Shown here piece by piece: positions 15,675 to 24,075 of a stretch of DNA of 64,000 nucleotides (within the stretch, counting starts at the first letter, position 1; every line of letters starts with the position of its first letter). The stretch comes from Flavobacterium beibuense F44-8 (GTDB lineage: Bacteria; Bacteroidota; Bacteroidia; Flavobacteriales; Flavobacteriaceae): positions 1-64,000 of the forward strand of contig NZ_JRLV01000008.1 in assembly GCF_000769915.1 (NCBI RefSeq). Reading direction: 5' to 3'. Below the pieces are notes generated by a model. It saw nothing but the letters and a program-made list of their open reading frames with translations, was not told the origin of the DNA and did not search any database. Both the position numbers and the translations under genes were made by a program.

Positions 15675-17078
15675 ATGAAAAAAATCCTTACCTTATTCCT
15701 GGCGGGAACGCTGGGATGTTTTGCGCAAACTCCTGTTGAAGGCTTTGAAGACGTAGTTTTTCCACCAGATGGCTGGAGCACATATGATAATGGAGTAGGT
15801 TATATACATTTTTGGCAACAAACTATAGAAGCAAATCCTTTCACTCCTCCTTATGAAGGAAATTATGCGGCATTTATTGACCGTGAGAATGTACCTAATG
15901 TATATGGTACTGCTCAAGACTGGCTGGTAACTCCTTACACGACTGTTACAGGCAATAGCCCGGCAATTCATTTTTATTCAAGGTTAACCTTAAATGGTGA
16001 TCAGGGGAGTATTTACAGAATTATGATGAGTACTAACCCTGACTCTTCAAATCTTGGAGATTATACGGTTGTTAAAGAGTGGACTGAGCTTGAAATTAAC
16101 CCTGTGCAAATGGAATACCGTGAGGTATATGTGCCTATACCACAGCAAGCTATAGGACAGCAGGTTTATTTCGCTTTTGTTATGGAGAATGATTATGGCG
16201 ACAGATGGTTAATTGATAATGTGTCTTTTATAGAAGATTACTGTGAGCAACCTACAAATCTTGATGCTTCTGTTACTGTACCTAATTCGGCTACCCTTAG
16301 CTGGACAGGTGTAAACCAGTCGCTTTGGGAGGTTGAGTTTTTGGCTTCAAACGAAAATCCTACAGGCACTGGTGTATTGGTAAGTGAAAACAGTTATACT
16401 GTAACCGGGCTTGCTGCAGGAAATTACAAATATTATGTAAGGGCTGTATGCTCTGAAATTAATCAAAGTGAATGGTCAGGTCCTTATAGTTTTATACTTT
16501 ATAACGGTATAGATGGTGTTGTTAGTTATGACAGTGATAAAGACAAAGAGTGTGATTCTCCGCTTGAGGGCGCAGAGGTAGTACTCACAGTAAATGAAGG
16601 AGAGTATGTATATACAACTTATACAGACAGCCTTGGGTATTATAGTTTTTATCCTTTAAACCTTAGTACTGCTACTGTGAACGTAGAGGTAACTGCTCCC
16701 GAAGGATTTAAAGAGATTGACCCTGTAGCCTTGTCTGTTGATTTTAATACACAACCTGATGTAAGTATTGATATGTGCTTTGATAAGGTGAAAAAACATT
16801 TACCTGATGATGTTGAGGTGGAAGTAAAGAGTACTTACAGGCTTAATGATACTCAGTTTTCAATATACCCTAATCCGGTTACAGAGAGGCTTTATTTCAC
16901 ATCACAAAATATCGGGCAGCCGGAAACTGTACAGGTGTTTGATGTAAATGGTAAACTGTGCATTGAACAAAATAAGCCACAAGGCAGTGTGGATGTACAA
17001 AAACTCCAGCCGGGTTTATACTTTATTAAGCTCAGTACCGGTGCAGAAACAAAAAATATGAAGTTTATTAAACAATAA
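15675..17078 (+). CDS. secreted T9SS cargo protein with choice-of-anchor J and fibronectin III domains (paralog 1)
   Basis: The ATG at 15675 is chosen because it opens a standard signal peptide (MKKILTLFLAGTLGCFAQ); the longer frame from 15636 adds 13 residues without a leader. After cleavage, a choice-of-anchor J jelly-roll (about 20-190, with QDWLVTP and DRWLIDNVS) is followed by a fibronectin III domain (about 195-275) and an SdrD-B/Cna-B-like domain (about 280-370). The T9SS type A sorting tail (YPNPVTERLYF to KFIKQ) is at the end. The protein is exported to the cell surface or medium. It is closely related in plan and motifs to the next gene. Confidence 0.85.
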   Translation: MKKILTLFLAGTLGCFAQTPVEGFEDVVFPPDGWSTYDNGVGYIHFWQQTIEANPFTPPYEGNYAAFIDRENVPNVYGTAQDWLVTPYTTVTGNSPAIHFYSRLTLNGDQGSIYRIMMSTNPDSSNLGDYTVVKEWTELEINPVQMEYREVYVPIPQQAIGQQVYFAFVMENDYGDRWLIDNVSFIEDYCEQPTNLDASVTVPNSATLSWTGVNQSLWEVEFLASNENPTGTGVLVSENSYTVTGLAAGNYKYYVRAVCSEINQSEWSGPYSFILYNGIDGVVSYDSDKDKECDSPLEGAEVVLTVNEGEYVYTTYTDSLGYYSFYPLNLSTATVNVEVTAPEGFKEIDPVALSVDFNTQPDVSIDMCFDKVKKHLPDDVEVEVKSTYRLNDTQFSIYPNPVTERLYFTSQNIGQPETVQVFDVNGKLCIEQNKPQGSVDVQKLQPGLYFIKLSTGAETKNMKFIKQ

Positions 17079-17108
17079 AAAAAGGCAGGTTTTAAACCTG
17101 CCTTTTTT
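17078..17108 (+). terminator. terminator of T9SS cargo paralog 1
   Basis: GGCAGGTTT / AAACCTGCC with A and T runs on each side. The same hairpin follows paralog 2. Confidence 0.9.
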
Positions 17109-17193
17109 GTAATTTATTATTTTTAAGTGTTTTAGCTGGTTGTGTAAGCGCGAAAATGTAAGCAAATACTGATTTTTATTAAAAATAAAACTG

Positions 17194-17201
17194 TATTTTT
17201 G
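17194..17201 (+). promoter_or_regulatory. -7 box (TATTTTTG) for paralog 2
   Basis: Exact TAnnTTTG match 24 bp before the start; no clear -33 TTG. Confidence 0.45.
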
Positions 17202-17224
17202 GATAAAAACCAATTTAACCGCTT

Positions 17225-19381
17225 ATGAAAAAGAAATTACTTACATTGTTCTTAGCCATGTCAATGGGCTGTTTTGCCCAACAGGCTATTGAAGGATTTG
17301 AAGGGGATGTTTTCCCTCCTCAGGGATGGACTATTTACGAGAATGGGGTTGGAGTATTACAATCCTGGACTCGGATAAATCCAGGAGATGCTTTTTTACC
17401 TCCTTATGAGGGAGATTATGCCGCTTTTATTAACAGGGAAGATGTTCCCGATACTGGCTCTGCTGCTCAGGATTGGCTAGTAACACCTTTGGTGAATATT
17501 ACAGAACAGAATTCAACGCTGCAATTTTATTCAAGATTAACATTAAACGATGATCAGGGTACTAATTATAGGGTTATGATTAGTACTGACTCAGATCCTT
17601 CAGATCTTGCTCCTTATGTTTCTCTACAGGAATGGACTGAACTTGAAATTAACCCTTTACAAACAGAGTATAATGAAATCACAGTCCCTATACCTGAAGC
17701 TTATATAGGGCAGCAGGCGTATATTGCTTTTGTTATGGAAGGGGATAATGGAGACCGATGGCTTATAGATAATGTCTCACTTTTTGGGTATTGTGCACCT
17801 CCGGAAAACGTAACGGTTGTTGAGGTTACAGATACAACGGCAACAGTAACATGGACCGGCAACGAAGAAGCAGAGTGGGAAATAGAAATCATGCCTGCAG
17901 ATGCCATGCCAACAGGGTCTGGGGTAGTAGCAAGTGAAAATACATTTGTTATTGACAACATCTCTACCGGAGCATATAAGTTTTATTTAAGATCAATGTG
18001 TTCAGAAGGTATAGTGAGTTCATGGGTAGGACCTTACTATTTTGATAATCTAAACAGTTTTGGAGGAGTTATAACTTATGACACTGATGGTGATGAGGTA
18101 TGTGATTCTCCGGTTATGGGGGCAGAAGTAGTTGTAACCATTGGAGACGAACAAATATCTGTTTACACAGACAGTAACGGATATTATAGCTTAGGGCAAC
18201 TGGAATATGATGTTACAGATGTTTCCATACAGGTAAATGCTCCTGAAGGATTTGAAGTAATGCCGTTGTATGAGGGAAATCTTGATTTTAGTGATGATGA
18301 TCTTTCTGTCGATTTTTGTTATAGTATGCCTGATGCTGTTACCGACTTGGCTGTAACCCTTATCCCTGTAGGACAGGCTCAACCGGGGTTTAACAGTAAT
18401 TATATTTTATCTGTAAAAAACAATGGTACAGTGGCTATGACTTCGGCAACAGTGTATGTAACATTTGATGATGAAAGGTTGGATTTTGAAAGTTCACCTA
18501 ATACTTACACGCTTACAGATAATGTTTTAAGTTTTGATCTTACCGATTTATCGGCACTTTCAATTCAAGATATTCCTGTTTCTTTTTATGTATTGCCTCC
18601 ACCTGATAACGAGGCTGATGATGAACTTGTTTTTACATCGGAAGTCACAATAGCAGAAACAGAAAACACTCCGGAAGATAATACAACGGTATTAAACCAG
18701 ATAATAGTAAACTCTTTTGATCCTAACGATATTACGGTACATGAAGGAGATGAAATTACAATTGAGCAAGCAGGAGGTTATCTGCATTATACTATCCGTT
18801 TTCAAAATACAGGAACAGCCCCTGCTGTAAACGTAAGGCTGGAAAATATACTTGATGACACCTTTGACTGGGAAACTTTTGAGCCGTTAACATCGAGTCA
18901 TGATTATGCGGTTACCAGAGAGGGTAATGCACTGGAATTTCGTTTTGATGGTATTTATCTTGCCGACAGTACGTCAGACGAGCCGGGCAGTCATGGTTAT
19001 GTAACCTACAGGGTTAAACCAAACAGTTCGGTTGCTTTAGGAGATATGTTTGACAGTACAGCCGATATTTATTTTGATTTTAATCCGGCTATTGTAACTA
19101 ATACTGCTAATACCGAAATAATTGAACTGTTAGGCGTTAACCAGTATACTGCTAATGATTTTGTTTTATACCCTAACCCGGTTAGTGACAGGCTTTATTT
19201 TGGCTCTCAAAACGGTGAGGAACTAACATCAGTACAGGTATATAATGTGAACGGAAAACTTTGTGTGGAACAAGCCAATCCGCAGGGAGGTATAAATGTA
19301 CAAACCCTGCAACCTGGCTTATACTTTATAAAGCTCAGTACTCAGGCTACAGTACAAAACATGAAATTTATTAAGAAGTAA
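17225..19381 (+). CDS. secreted T9SS cargo protein with choice-of-anchor J, fibronectin III and DUF7619-like domains (paralog 2)
   Basis: A signal peptide (1-18, ending CFAQ) is followed by the same series as in paralog 1: choice-of-anchor J (about 20-190), fibronectin III (195-275) and an SdrD-B-like domain (280-370). Paralog 2 then adds a region of about 260 residues. This has a DUF11-like part (375-490) and a DUF7619-like part with SFDPNDI, YTIRFQNTGTAPA and DIYFDFNPAIVTN, domains common in Bacteroidetes surface proteins. The type A sorting tail begins at YPNPVSDRLYF. It is probably an adhesin or surface-bound protein. No catalytic domain is visible. Confidence 0.87.
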   Translation: MKKKLLTLFLAMSMGCFAQQAIEGFEGDVFPPQGWTIYENGVGVLQSWTRINPGDAFLPPYEGDYAAFINREDVPDTGSAAQDWLVTPLVNITEQNSTLQFYSRLTLNDDQGTNYRVMISTDSDPSDLAPYVSLQEWTELEINPLQTEYNEITVPIPEAYIGQQAYIAFVMEGDNGDRWLIDNVSLFGYCAPPENVTVVEVTDTTATVTWTGNEEAEWEIEIMPADAMPTGSGVVASENTFVIDNISTGAYKFYLRSMCSEGIVSSWVGPYYFDNLNSFGGVITYDTDGDEVCDSPVMGAEVVVTIGDEQISVYTDSNGYYSLGQLEYDVTDVSIQVNAPEGFEVMPLYEGNLDFSDDDLSVDFCYSMPDAVTDLAVTLIPVGQAQPGFNSNYILSVKNNGTVAMTSATVYVTFDDERLDFESSPNTYTLTDNVLSFDLTDLSALSIQDIPVSFYVLPPPDNEADDELVFTSEVTIAETENTPEDNTTVLNQIIVNSFDPNDITVHEGDEITIEQAGGYLHYTIRFQNTGTAPAVNVRLENILDDTFDWETFEPLTSSHDYAVTREGNALEFRFDGIYLADSTSDEPGSHGYVTYRVKPNSSVALGDMFDSTADIYFDFNPAIVTNTANTEIIELLGVNQYTANDFVLYPNPVSDRLYFGSQNGEELTSVQVYNVNGKLCVEQANPQGGINVQTLQPGLYFIKLSTQATVQNMKFIKK

Positions 19382-19384
19382 TAT

Positions 19385-19416
19385 AAAAAAGGCAGGTTTA
19401 AAACCTGCCTTTTTTA
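19385..19416 (+). terminator. terminator of T9SS cargo paralog 2
   Basis: GGCAGGTTT / AAACCTGCC, nearly identical to the hairpin after paralog 1. A and T runs on both sides make it bidirectional, so it can also serve the convergent AlbA_2 gene. Confidence 0.9.
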
Positions 19417-19417
19417 T

Positions 19418-20557
19418 TTATGAGTATTTCATTTTTCGTAATACGCGCATGGCCTCTTTAAAGGAAACATATACCGATGGGTCTTCATAAGCCTTTAGTA
19501 GCGGTTTAGCGTCTACCAGTCTGTCTTTAGCATCCTCAAACCCATTTAAGTAGCAAATCATAAAGGTGGAAGAGAGGTTGTTTATATCTCTTTTTTCCCT
19601 TTCTGATAGCGATATGCCTTTTTCCAGTTTTGCCAAAAGGGAGAGGTTGGAATTGTAAATATGATACATCATTTTACGATTGTATTGTGGCGGATCGAAT
19701 ATCAGGTTAGAATCTATCTTGTAGTATCCATTGTCATGAAAACGAATGGTTACTTCTTCCAGCGGATAATAACTGGTTTTGTCATTAAGTCCGAGTGATA
19801 CATATTCGGTAATGGAAAAAGTATCATCGGTATGGTCAATACTTACCTCGTCTAGAGCTGAATAGAAAAGCTTTACCTGTTCGTTTATCAGTTCTATATC
19901 CACTCTGGAATAATAGGTTTTGCCTCTAACCACTTTTTTATTTCCTGCCCAGCACACTATAAACAGTTCCTTGAACACTTTATAGCCCGATGTCATATCT
20001 TTATGACGGGTGTTGAGAAAATCTAGCACACCTTCTAACGTATGGGCAATACTGTTGCGGGAATTGTTCTCTATATCAATAACCGTAGATGTATTTTGAT
20101 AGTTTAATGAAGGAACTTCCTCTACCGGAATGGAATTACTGCCCAGTCGCATAAAAACCGTACCCATAGGTATGGTGTAAATATTTTTTTTAAAGTAAGA
20201 AATCTTGTTGTTGGGGCGTATGGTTACCAGTCCCACCACTTTTTCTTTTGAGAGTTGTGGGAATGGTACATTTTCATACTGAATGCGGGGCGGGTTTTCC
20301 AAAAAGGCATTCACTAAATTTTGAATGCGGCTGTCATCATAAAAATCGGTCCCTGTTATTTCATTATCATGGTCTTCCACCCCCACAACGATATAAGAGT
20401 TGTTAGAAGGGTTGGAGTTAGACAATGCGCATATATGTTTAACAAACTTGGCTTTTCCTTCTTTAGTATGAAGATTAAGCTGACGCTTCTTGTCATAAAA
20501 ACTGCTCTCATCGTTGTGAGCCAGCAGGTTTTTTATAAGAAGTCGTTTGTTAATCAT
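19418..20557 (-). CDS. AlbA_2 (Schlafen-like) domain putative ATP-binding protein
   Basis: The N-terminal part (about 1-150) resembles the AlbA_2/Schlafen AAA_4 domain: a SSFYDKKRQLNL segment, ICALSNSNPSNNSYIVVGVED, and GTVFMRLGSNSIPV. Such domains are found in putative transcriptional regulators and nucleic-acid binding proteins. The C-terminal 230 residues are not recognised. The start codon overlaps the stop of the four-helix-bundle gene by 8 bp (ATGATTAA), giving translational coupling. The role is unknown; AlbA_2 proteins are sometimes linked to defence, but nothing else here supports that. Confidence 0.7.
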   Translation of the reverse strand: MINKRLLIKNLLAHNDESSFYDKKRQLNLHTKEGKAKFVKHICALSNSNPSNNSYIVVGVEDHDNEITGTDFYDDSRIQNLVNAFLENPPRIQYENVPFPQLSKEKVVGLVTIRPNNKISYFKKNIYTIPMGTVFMRLGSNSIPVEEVPSLNYQNTSTVIDIENNSRNSIAHTLEGVLDFLNTRHKDMTSGYKVFKELFIVCWAGNKKVVRGKTYYSRVDIELINEQVKLFYSALDEVSIDHTDDTFSITEYVSLGLNDKTSYYPLEEVTIRFHDNGYYKIDSNLIFDPPQYNRKMMYHIYNSNLSLLAKLEKGISLSEREKRDINNLSSTFMICYLNGFEDAKDRLVDAKPLLKAYEDPSVYVSFKEAMRVLRKMKYS

Positions 20558-20990
20558 TGTTTTTAAGGTTACTTGTTCCTGGTTTAGGGTTACTTGCTGA
20601 CGGATTAAACTTACTGCCTTTGTATTCGGTAGAATTAAGATAAACTATAAATGCGCCTAATTTACTGTTCTCCAAATTGATTTTTACAGTTAAATTCTCA
20701 AATTGTTCTTCATTTATATGCTTTCGGTCTAATGCTCGGTATAGTTGTGACTTTAATTCTCCACAGGATCCTTTGGCAATGCTTAAAAAATGGATAAACT
20801 CCCTGTTTCCACTTCTCTCAAAAACTTCAGCAATATTATCCATTACTGAGCCAGAAGACCTAGACATTTGATTACGCAAGTCAAAATCTTTTCCTAAAGG
20901 TGTTCTTTCAAATAATAGCCATATATCATTACAGATATCTCTGGCGGATTGCCATACCTGTAAATCTTCAAATGTCTTTATTTTAGCCAT
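20550..20990 (-). CDS. four-helix bundle protein (S23/intervening-sequence protein family)
   Basis: The motifs FEDLQVWQSARD, LRNQMSRSSGSVMDNIAE and FLSIAKGSCGELKSQLYRA are diagnostic of the four-helix-bundle family first seen in 23S rRNA intervening sequences and related to Avd of diversity-generating retroelements. No rRNA or reverse transcriptase is nearby. The last 20 residues (NPSASNPKPGTSNLKNND) are encoded by degenerate AAC-rich repeats, so the natural C-terminus may have been extended by repeat expansion. It overlaps the next gene by 8 bp. The family forms pentameric bundles that can bind nucleic acid; the function here is unknown. Confidence 0.88.
   Translation of the reverse strand: MAKIKTFEDLQVWQSARDICNDIWLLFERTPLGKDFDLRNQMSRSSGSVMDNIAEVFERSGNREFIHFLSIAKGSCGELKSQLYRALDRKHINEEQFENLTVKINLENSKLGAFIVYLNSTEYKGSKFNPSASNPKPGTSNLKNND
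20566..20625. repeat. degenerate direct repeat within the end of the four-helix-bundle gene
   Basis: On the minus strand CAAGTAACCCTAAACCAGGAA is followed by CAAGTAACCTTAAAAAC, two diverged copies of one unit. Similar AACC/GGAAC words recur upstream of the gene at about 21010-21043. Confidence 0.5.
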
Positions 20991-21044
20991 AAACTATCTG
21001 TAGTGTATTAACCCGCAACCAATAACATGGAACGAGGAACTGTT

Positions 21045-21797
21045 TTACACTTTTTTGTTTAAGATTGTAGCACTTGCCTGTGCAGTTGGCAGTACCAACA
21101 GATCGGCTATATTTACATGGTATGGTCTTGTTACCACAAAGGTGATAATATCGGCAATATCTTCTGCTTTTAAGGGGGAATACCCTTTGTATACATTTTC
21201 GGCACGCTCTGTATCTCCTTTAAAACGTACTTCAGAGAATTCTGTTGCAACAAGCCCCGGGTTTATTGCGCCCACACGAATACCATATTGGTTTAAATCC
21301 ATTCGCATACCCTGATTAATGGCATCAACGGCATGTTTTGAGGCGCAGTATACATTCCCGTTAGGGTAAACCTCTTTCCCGGCTATGGATCCTATGTTTA
21401 TAATATGTCCGCTGCGACGTTCCACCATACCCGGTATAACCTCGTTAGATACATACAGTAGCCCTTTTACGTTAATATCCAGCATGGCATCCCAATCGTC
21501 TACATCTCCGTTTTCAATAGGGTCGAGGCCATGGGCATTACCGGCATTGTTCACTAGTATATCTATGTTCTTCATATCGTCGGGTATTGACTGTATTGCC
21601 TCGGCAACAGCCTCTTTATCCCTAACGTCAAAATTAAGTGTGTGTACTTGTGTTAGTCCGGAAAACTCATCCTGTAGCTCTGCCAGGCGTTCTTCACGCC
21701 TTCCGCATAAAATAAGCCTGAAATGATTTTTTGCGAAGTAGGTTGCCGTGGCTCTGCCTATACCGCTGGTAGCTCCCGTTATTAATGCTGTTTTCAT
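21045..21797 (-). CDS. SDR-family NAD(P)-dependent oxidoreductase (YdfG-like)
   Basis: This classical short-chain dehydrogenase of 250 residues has the cofactor motif TGATSGIGR (7-15), NNAGNAHG, the catalytic serine region INIGSIAG and the Y-x3-K motif YCASK. The residues after the first beta-strand (CGRREERL) suggest NADP(H). It most resembles YdfG-type 3-hydroxy acid/serine dehydrogenases, but the substrate is not proven. It is a single gene near an aldo/keto reductase on the same strand, with 52 bp between them, so they may be co-transcribed. Confidence 0.87.
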   Translation of the reverse strand: MKTALITGATSGIGRATATYFAKNHFRLILCGRREERLAELQDEFSGLTQVHTLNFDVRDKEAVAEAIQSIPDDMKNIDILVNNAGNAHGLDPIENGDVDDWDAMLDINVKGLLYVSNEVIPGMVERRSGHIINIGSIAGKEVYPNGNVYCASKHAVDAINQGMRMDLNQYGIRVGAINPGLVATEFSEVRFKGDTERAENVYKGYSPLKAEDIADIITFVVTRPYHVNIADLLVLPTAQASATILNKKV

Positions 21798-21849
21798 AGT
21801 GGTAAGTAGTTAATGTTATGCTATCCTTATTTAGTTTCTGTATTGTTTA

Positions 21850-22719
21850 TTACGGCACTTTATTTCCTATGCTTTCTGTCCAAATGGCAAACCAGTCTTC
21901 CAGTTCCAGTTGTACATCTACAGCTTTCATCTGGTTTTTAAGCCTGTCAGGATTAGTAGAACCTGACACGGGAATGATACCTGCCGGATGCCTTAATATC
22001 CATGATAATAAAATCACATCGGCAGTTACTTCATATTTGGCAACCAGTTCCAAAAGTAGTTTTTTAAGGCGTTGGGTTTGTTCGGTATCTTCTTTAAAAA
22101 TGCAGCCTATAGGACTCCATGCCATTGGTTTTATATTGTTTAGGGTCATGTAGTCCAAAGTGCCGTCCAGCATAGGTTCAATATGCGTAGCTGAGAATTC
22201 TATCTGGTTACAAAACACTTCTGTCCTGGATTTGATGAGGTCGGTTTGGGAATTGGTAAAGTTGGAAACCCCGAAGAAACGTATTTTTCCCTCGGCTTTC
22301 AGCTTTTCGGCTGCCTCTGCAATTTCATCGGGATTCATAAGCGGACTTGGCCTGTGCAGCAACAGTATATCAAGATAATCGGTTTCCAGGTTTTTAAGTG
22401 AACCTTCGGCCGATTTGATAATGTAGTCTTTGGAATAATCGTAATGTTTTACCTTATTGTTGCGTATACCTATAGTGTGCTGGATACCACACTTGGAAAT
22501 AATCTGTACATCTTCCCGTTTTACCTCGCTGTGGGTAAAAGCTTTTCCAAATTCACCTTCGGTAGTATAACCGCCATAAATATCGGCATGGTCAAAAGTG
22601 GTGATGCCGTACTCAATGCATTTGTGAATCATTTCTGACATTTCGGCAGTGCTGAACTTCCTGCTCCATTCACCCCAGTTCATAGCACCGGCTATAATGG
22701 GAGATAACTTAATATCCAT
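21850..22719 (-). CDS. aldo/keto reductase
   Basis: This NADPH-dependent TIM-barrel reductase of 289 residues has the catalytic Asp-Tyr region TTFDHADIYGGY, the LLLHRPSPLM segment, FFGVSNF and the C-terminal cofactor loop IIPVSGSTNPDRLKNQ. It resembles YdhF-type oxidoreductases. The physiological carbonyl substrate is unknown. It is upstream of the SDR gene on the same strand. Confidence 0.88.
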   Translation of the reverse strand: MDIKLSPIIAGAMNWGEWSRKFSTAEMSEMIHKCIEYGITTFDHADIYGGYTTEGEFGKAFTHSEVKREDVQIISKCGIQHTIGIRNNKVKHYDYSKDYIIKSAEGSLKNLETDYLDILLLHRPSPLMNPDEIAEAAEKLKAEGKIRFFGVSNFTNSQTDLIKSRTEVFCNQIEFSATHIEPMLDGTLDYMTLNNIKPMAWSPIGCIFKEDTEQTQRLKKLLLELVAKYEVTADVILLSWILRHPAGIIPVSGSTNPDRLKNQMKAVDVQLELEDWFAIWTESIGNKVP

Positions 22720-22980
22720 ATATTTTTAATAAGATTTTTATTGTGATAAATTTACGTTTTTATATACTTAAACAGCGCTGTGTTCGTTTTAATTGCTGCA
22801 ATTTTTATCGATTTTACAGTTCTTTTGGCTTAAAATTATAAAAACAATGAACCGATTTGTTATAACTTGGATGTTTTGATGTAGCATTAACACTACGTTA
22901 ACAATAAAAATGCAATTTCGGCAATGAATTTGTAATGTAAAAAAAGCTTATTAACTTCACACTTCTAAACTCTATATACT

Positions 22981-23985
22981 ATGGAAGAAAATACTGCCGC
23001 TTTAGACATAAGGGCAATTAATGAGAAAATAGAAAGAGAAAGTGCTTTTGTAGACCTGCTTGTTATGGAAATGAACAAGGTAATTGTTGGGCAAAAGTAT
23101 ATGATTGAACGTCTTTTAATAGGACTTCTGGGTCAGGGGCACATCTTGCTTGAAGGTGTACCGGGACTGGCAAAAACCCTAGCTATTAATACCCTTTCGC
23201 AGGCGGTACACGGAAGCTTTAGCCGTATACAGTTTACGCCCGATTTACTTCCTGCCGATGTAGTGGGTACCATGATTTATAACATAAAAGAAAACGAATT
23301 CAGTATTAAGAAGGGACCCATTTTTGCCAACTTCGTTCTTGCCGATGAGATTAACAGGGCTCCTGCAAAAGTGCAGTCGGCATTACTTGAGGCGATGCAG
23401 GAAAAGCAGGTAACCATTGGGGAAACCACCTTTAAGCTGGAAAAACCGTTCCTGGTAATGGCAACGCAAAATCCGGTAGAGCAGGAAGGTACCTACCCGT
23501 TACCGGAAGCACAGGTTGACCGTTTTATGCTGAAAGCCGTTATTGACTATCCTAAAATTGAGGATGAGCGTATGGTAGTACGCCAAAACCTTGCGGGCTC
23601 GTTTGATAAGGTAAACCAGGTAGTATCGCTGGAGCAGATATTAAGGGCACAACAGGCCGTTCGTGAAGTATATATGGACGAGAAAATAGAGAAGTACATA
23701 CTTGACCTGATTTTTGCCACGCGTTACCCTGAACAGTACAACTTAAGCGAACTGAAACCACTTATAAGCTTCGGTTCATCGCCAAGGGGAAGTATCAACC
23801 TTGCACTGGCATCAAAGTGTTATGCTTTTATCAAGAGAAGAGGTTATGTAGTGCCTGAAGACGTAAGAGCTGTAGTACACGATGTGCTTCGTCACAGAAT
23901 TGGTGTTACCTATGAGGCTGAAGCCGAAAACATAACTTCTATGGATATTATCAATAAGATAGTAAACCAGGTAGAGGTGCCATAA
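22981..23985 (+). CDS. MoxR-family AAA+ ATPase, first gene of the bat operon
   Basis: The protein has a Walker A motif in LEGVPGLAKT (about 58-67) and a Walker B in VLADEINRAPAK, followed by an arginine-finger region and a lid domain. MoxR ATPases act as chaperones for VWA-domain proteins, and DUF58 and two VWA genes follow, as in other bat operons. The 334-residue length is normal. A near-consensus box, TGAATTTG, lies at 22925-22932. It is separated from the DUF58 gene by 90 bp that carry a repeat/hairpin, so its transcript may be processed separately. Confidence 0.93.
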   Translation: MEENTAALDIRAINEKIERESAFVDLLVMEMNKVIVGQKYMIERLLIGLLGQGHILLEGVPGLAKTLAINTLSQAVHGSFSRIQFTPDLLPADVVGTMIYNIKENEFSIKKGPIFANFVLADEINRAPAKVQSALLEAMQEKQVTIGETTFKLEKPFLVMATQNPVEQEGTYPLPEAQVDRFMLKAVIDYPKIEDERMVVRQNLAGSFDKVNQVVSLEQILRAQQAVREVYMDEKIEKYILDLIFATRYPEQYNLSELKPLISFGSSPRGSINLALASKCYAFIKRRGYVVPEDVRAVVHDVLRHRIGVTYEAEAENITSMDIINKIVNQVEVP

Positions 23986-23988
23986 ACC

Positions 23989-24041
23989 GTCATAAAGTCA
24001 AATGTCATAAAGGGATAAGCAGTATCGCTGTGCTTTATGAC
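23989..24041 (+). repeat. repeated word GTCATAAAG and inverted copy between moxR and the DUF58 gene
   Basis: GTCATAAAG occurs at 23989-23997 and 24004-24012, and its inverse CTTTATGAC at 24033-24041. The second and third copies can form a 9-bp hairpin in the operon mRNA. There is no T-run, so it is not a simple terminator. Confidence 0.6.
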
Positions 24042-24075
24042 TTTAAAAACGTTAGACTTTTAGACTGTAAAGATT

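Noticed and set aside
20550..20990. Diversity-generating retroelement (Avd-like protein)
   Set aside because: No reverse transcriptase, template repeat or variable repeat is nearby.
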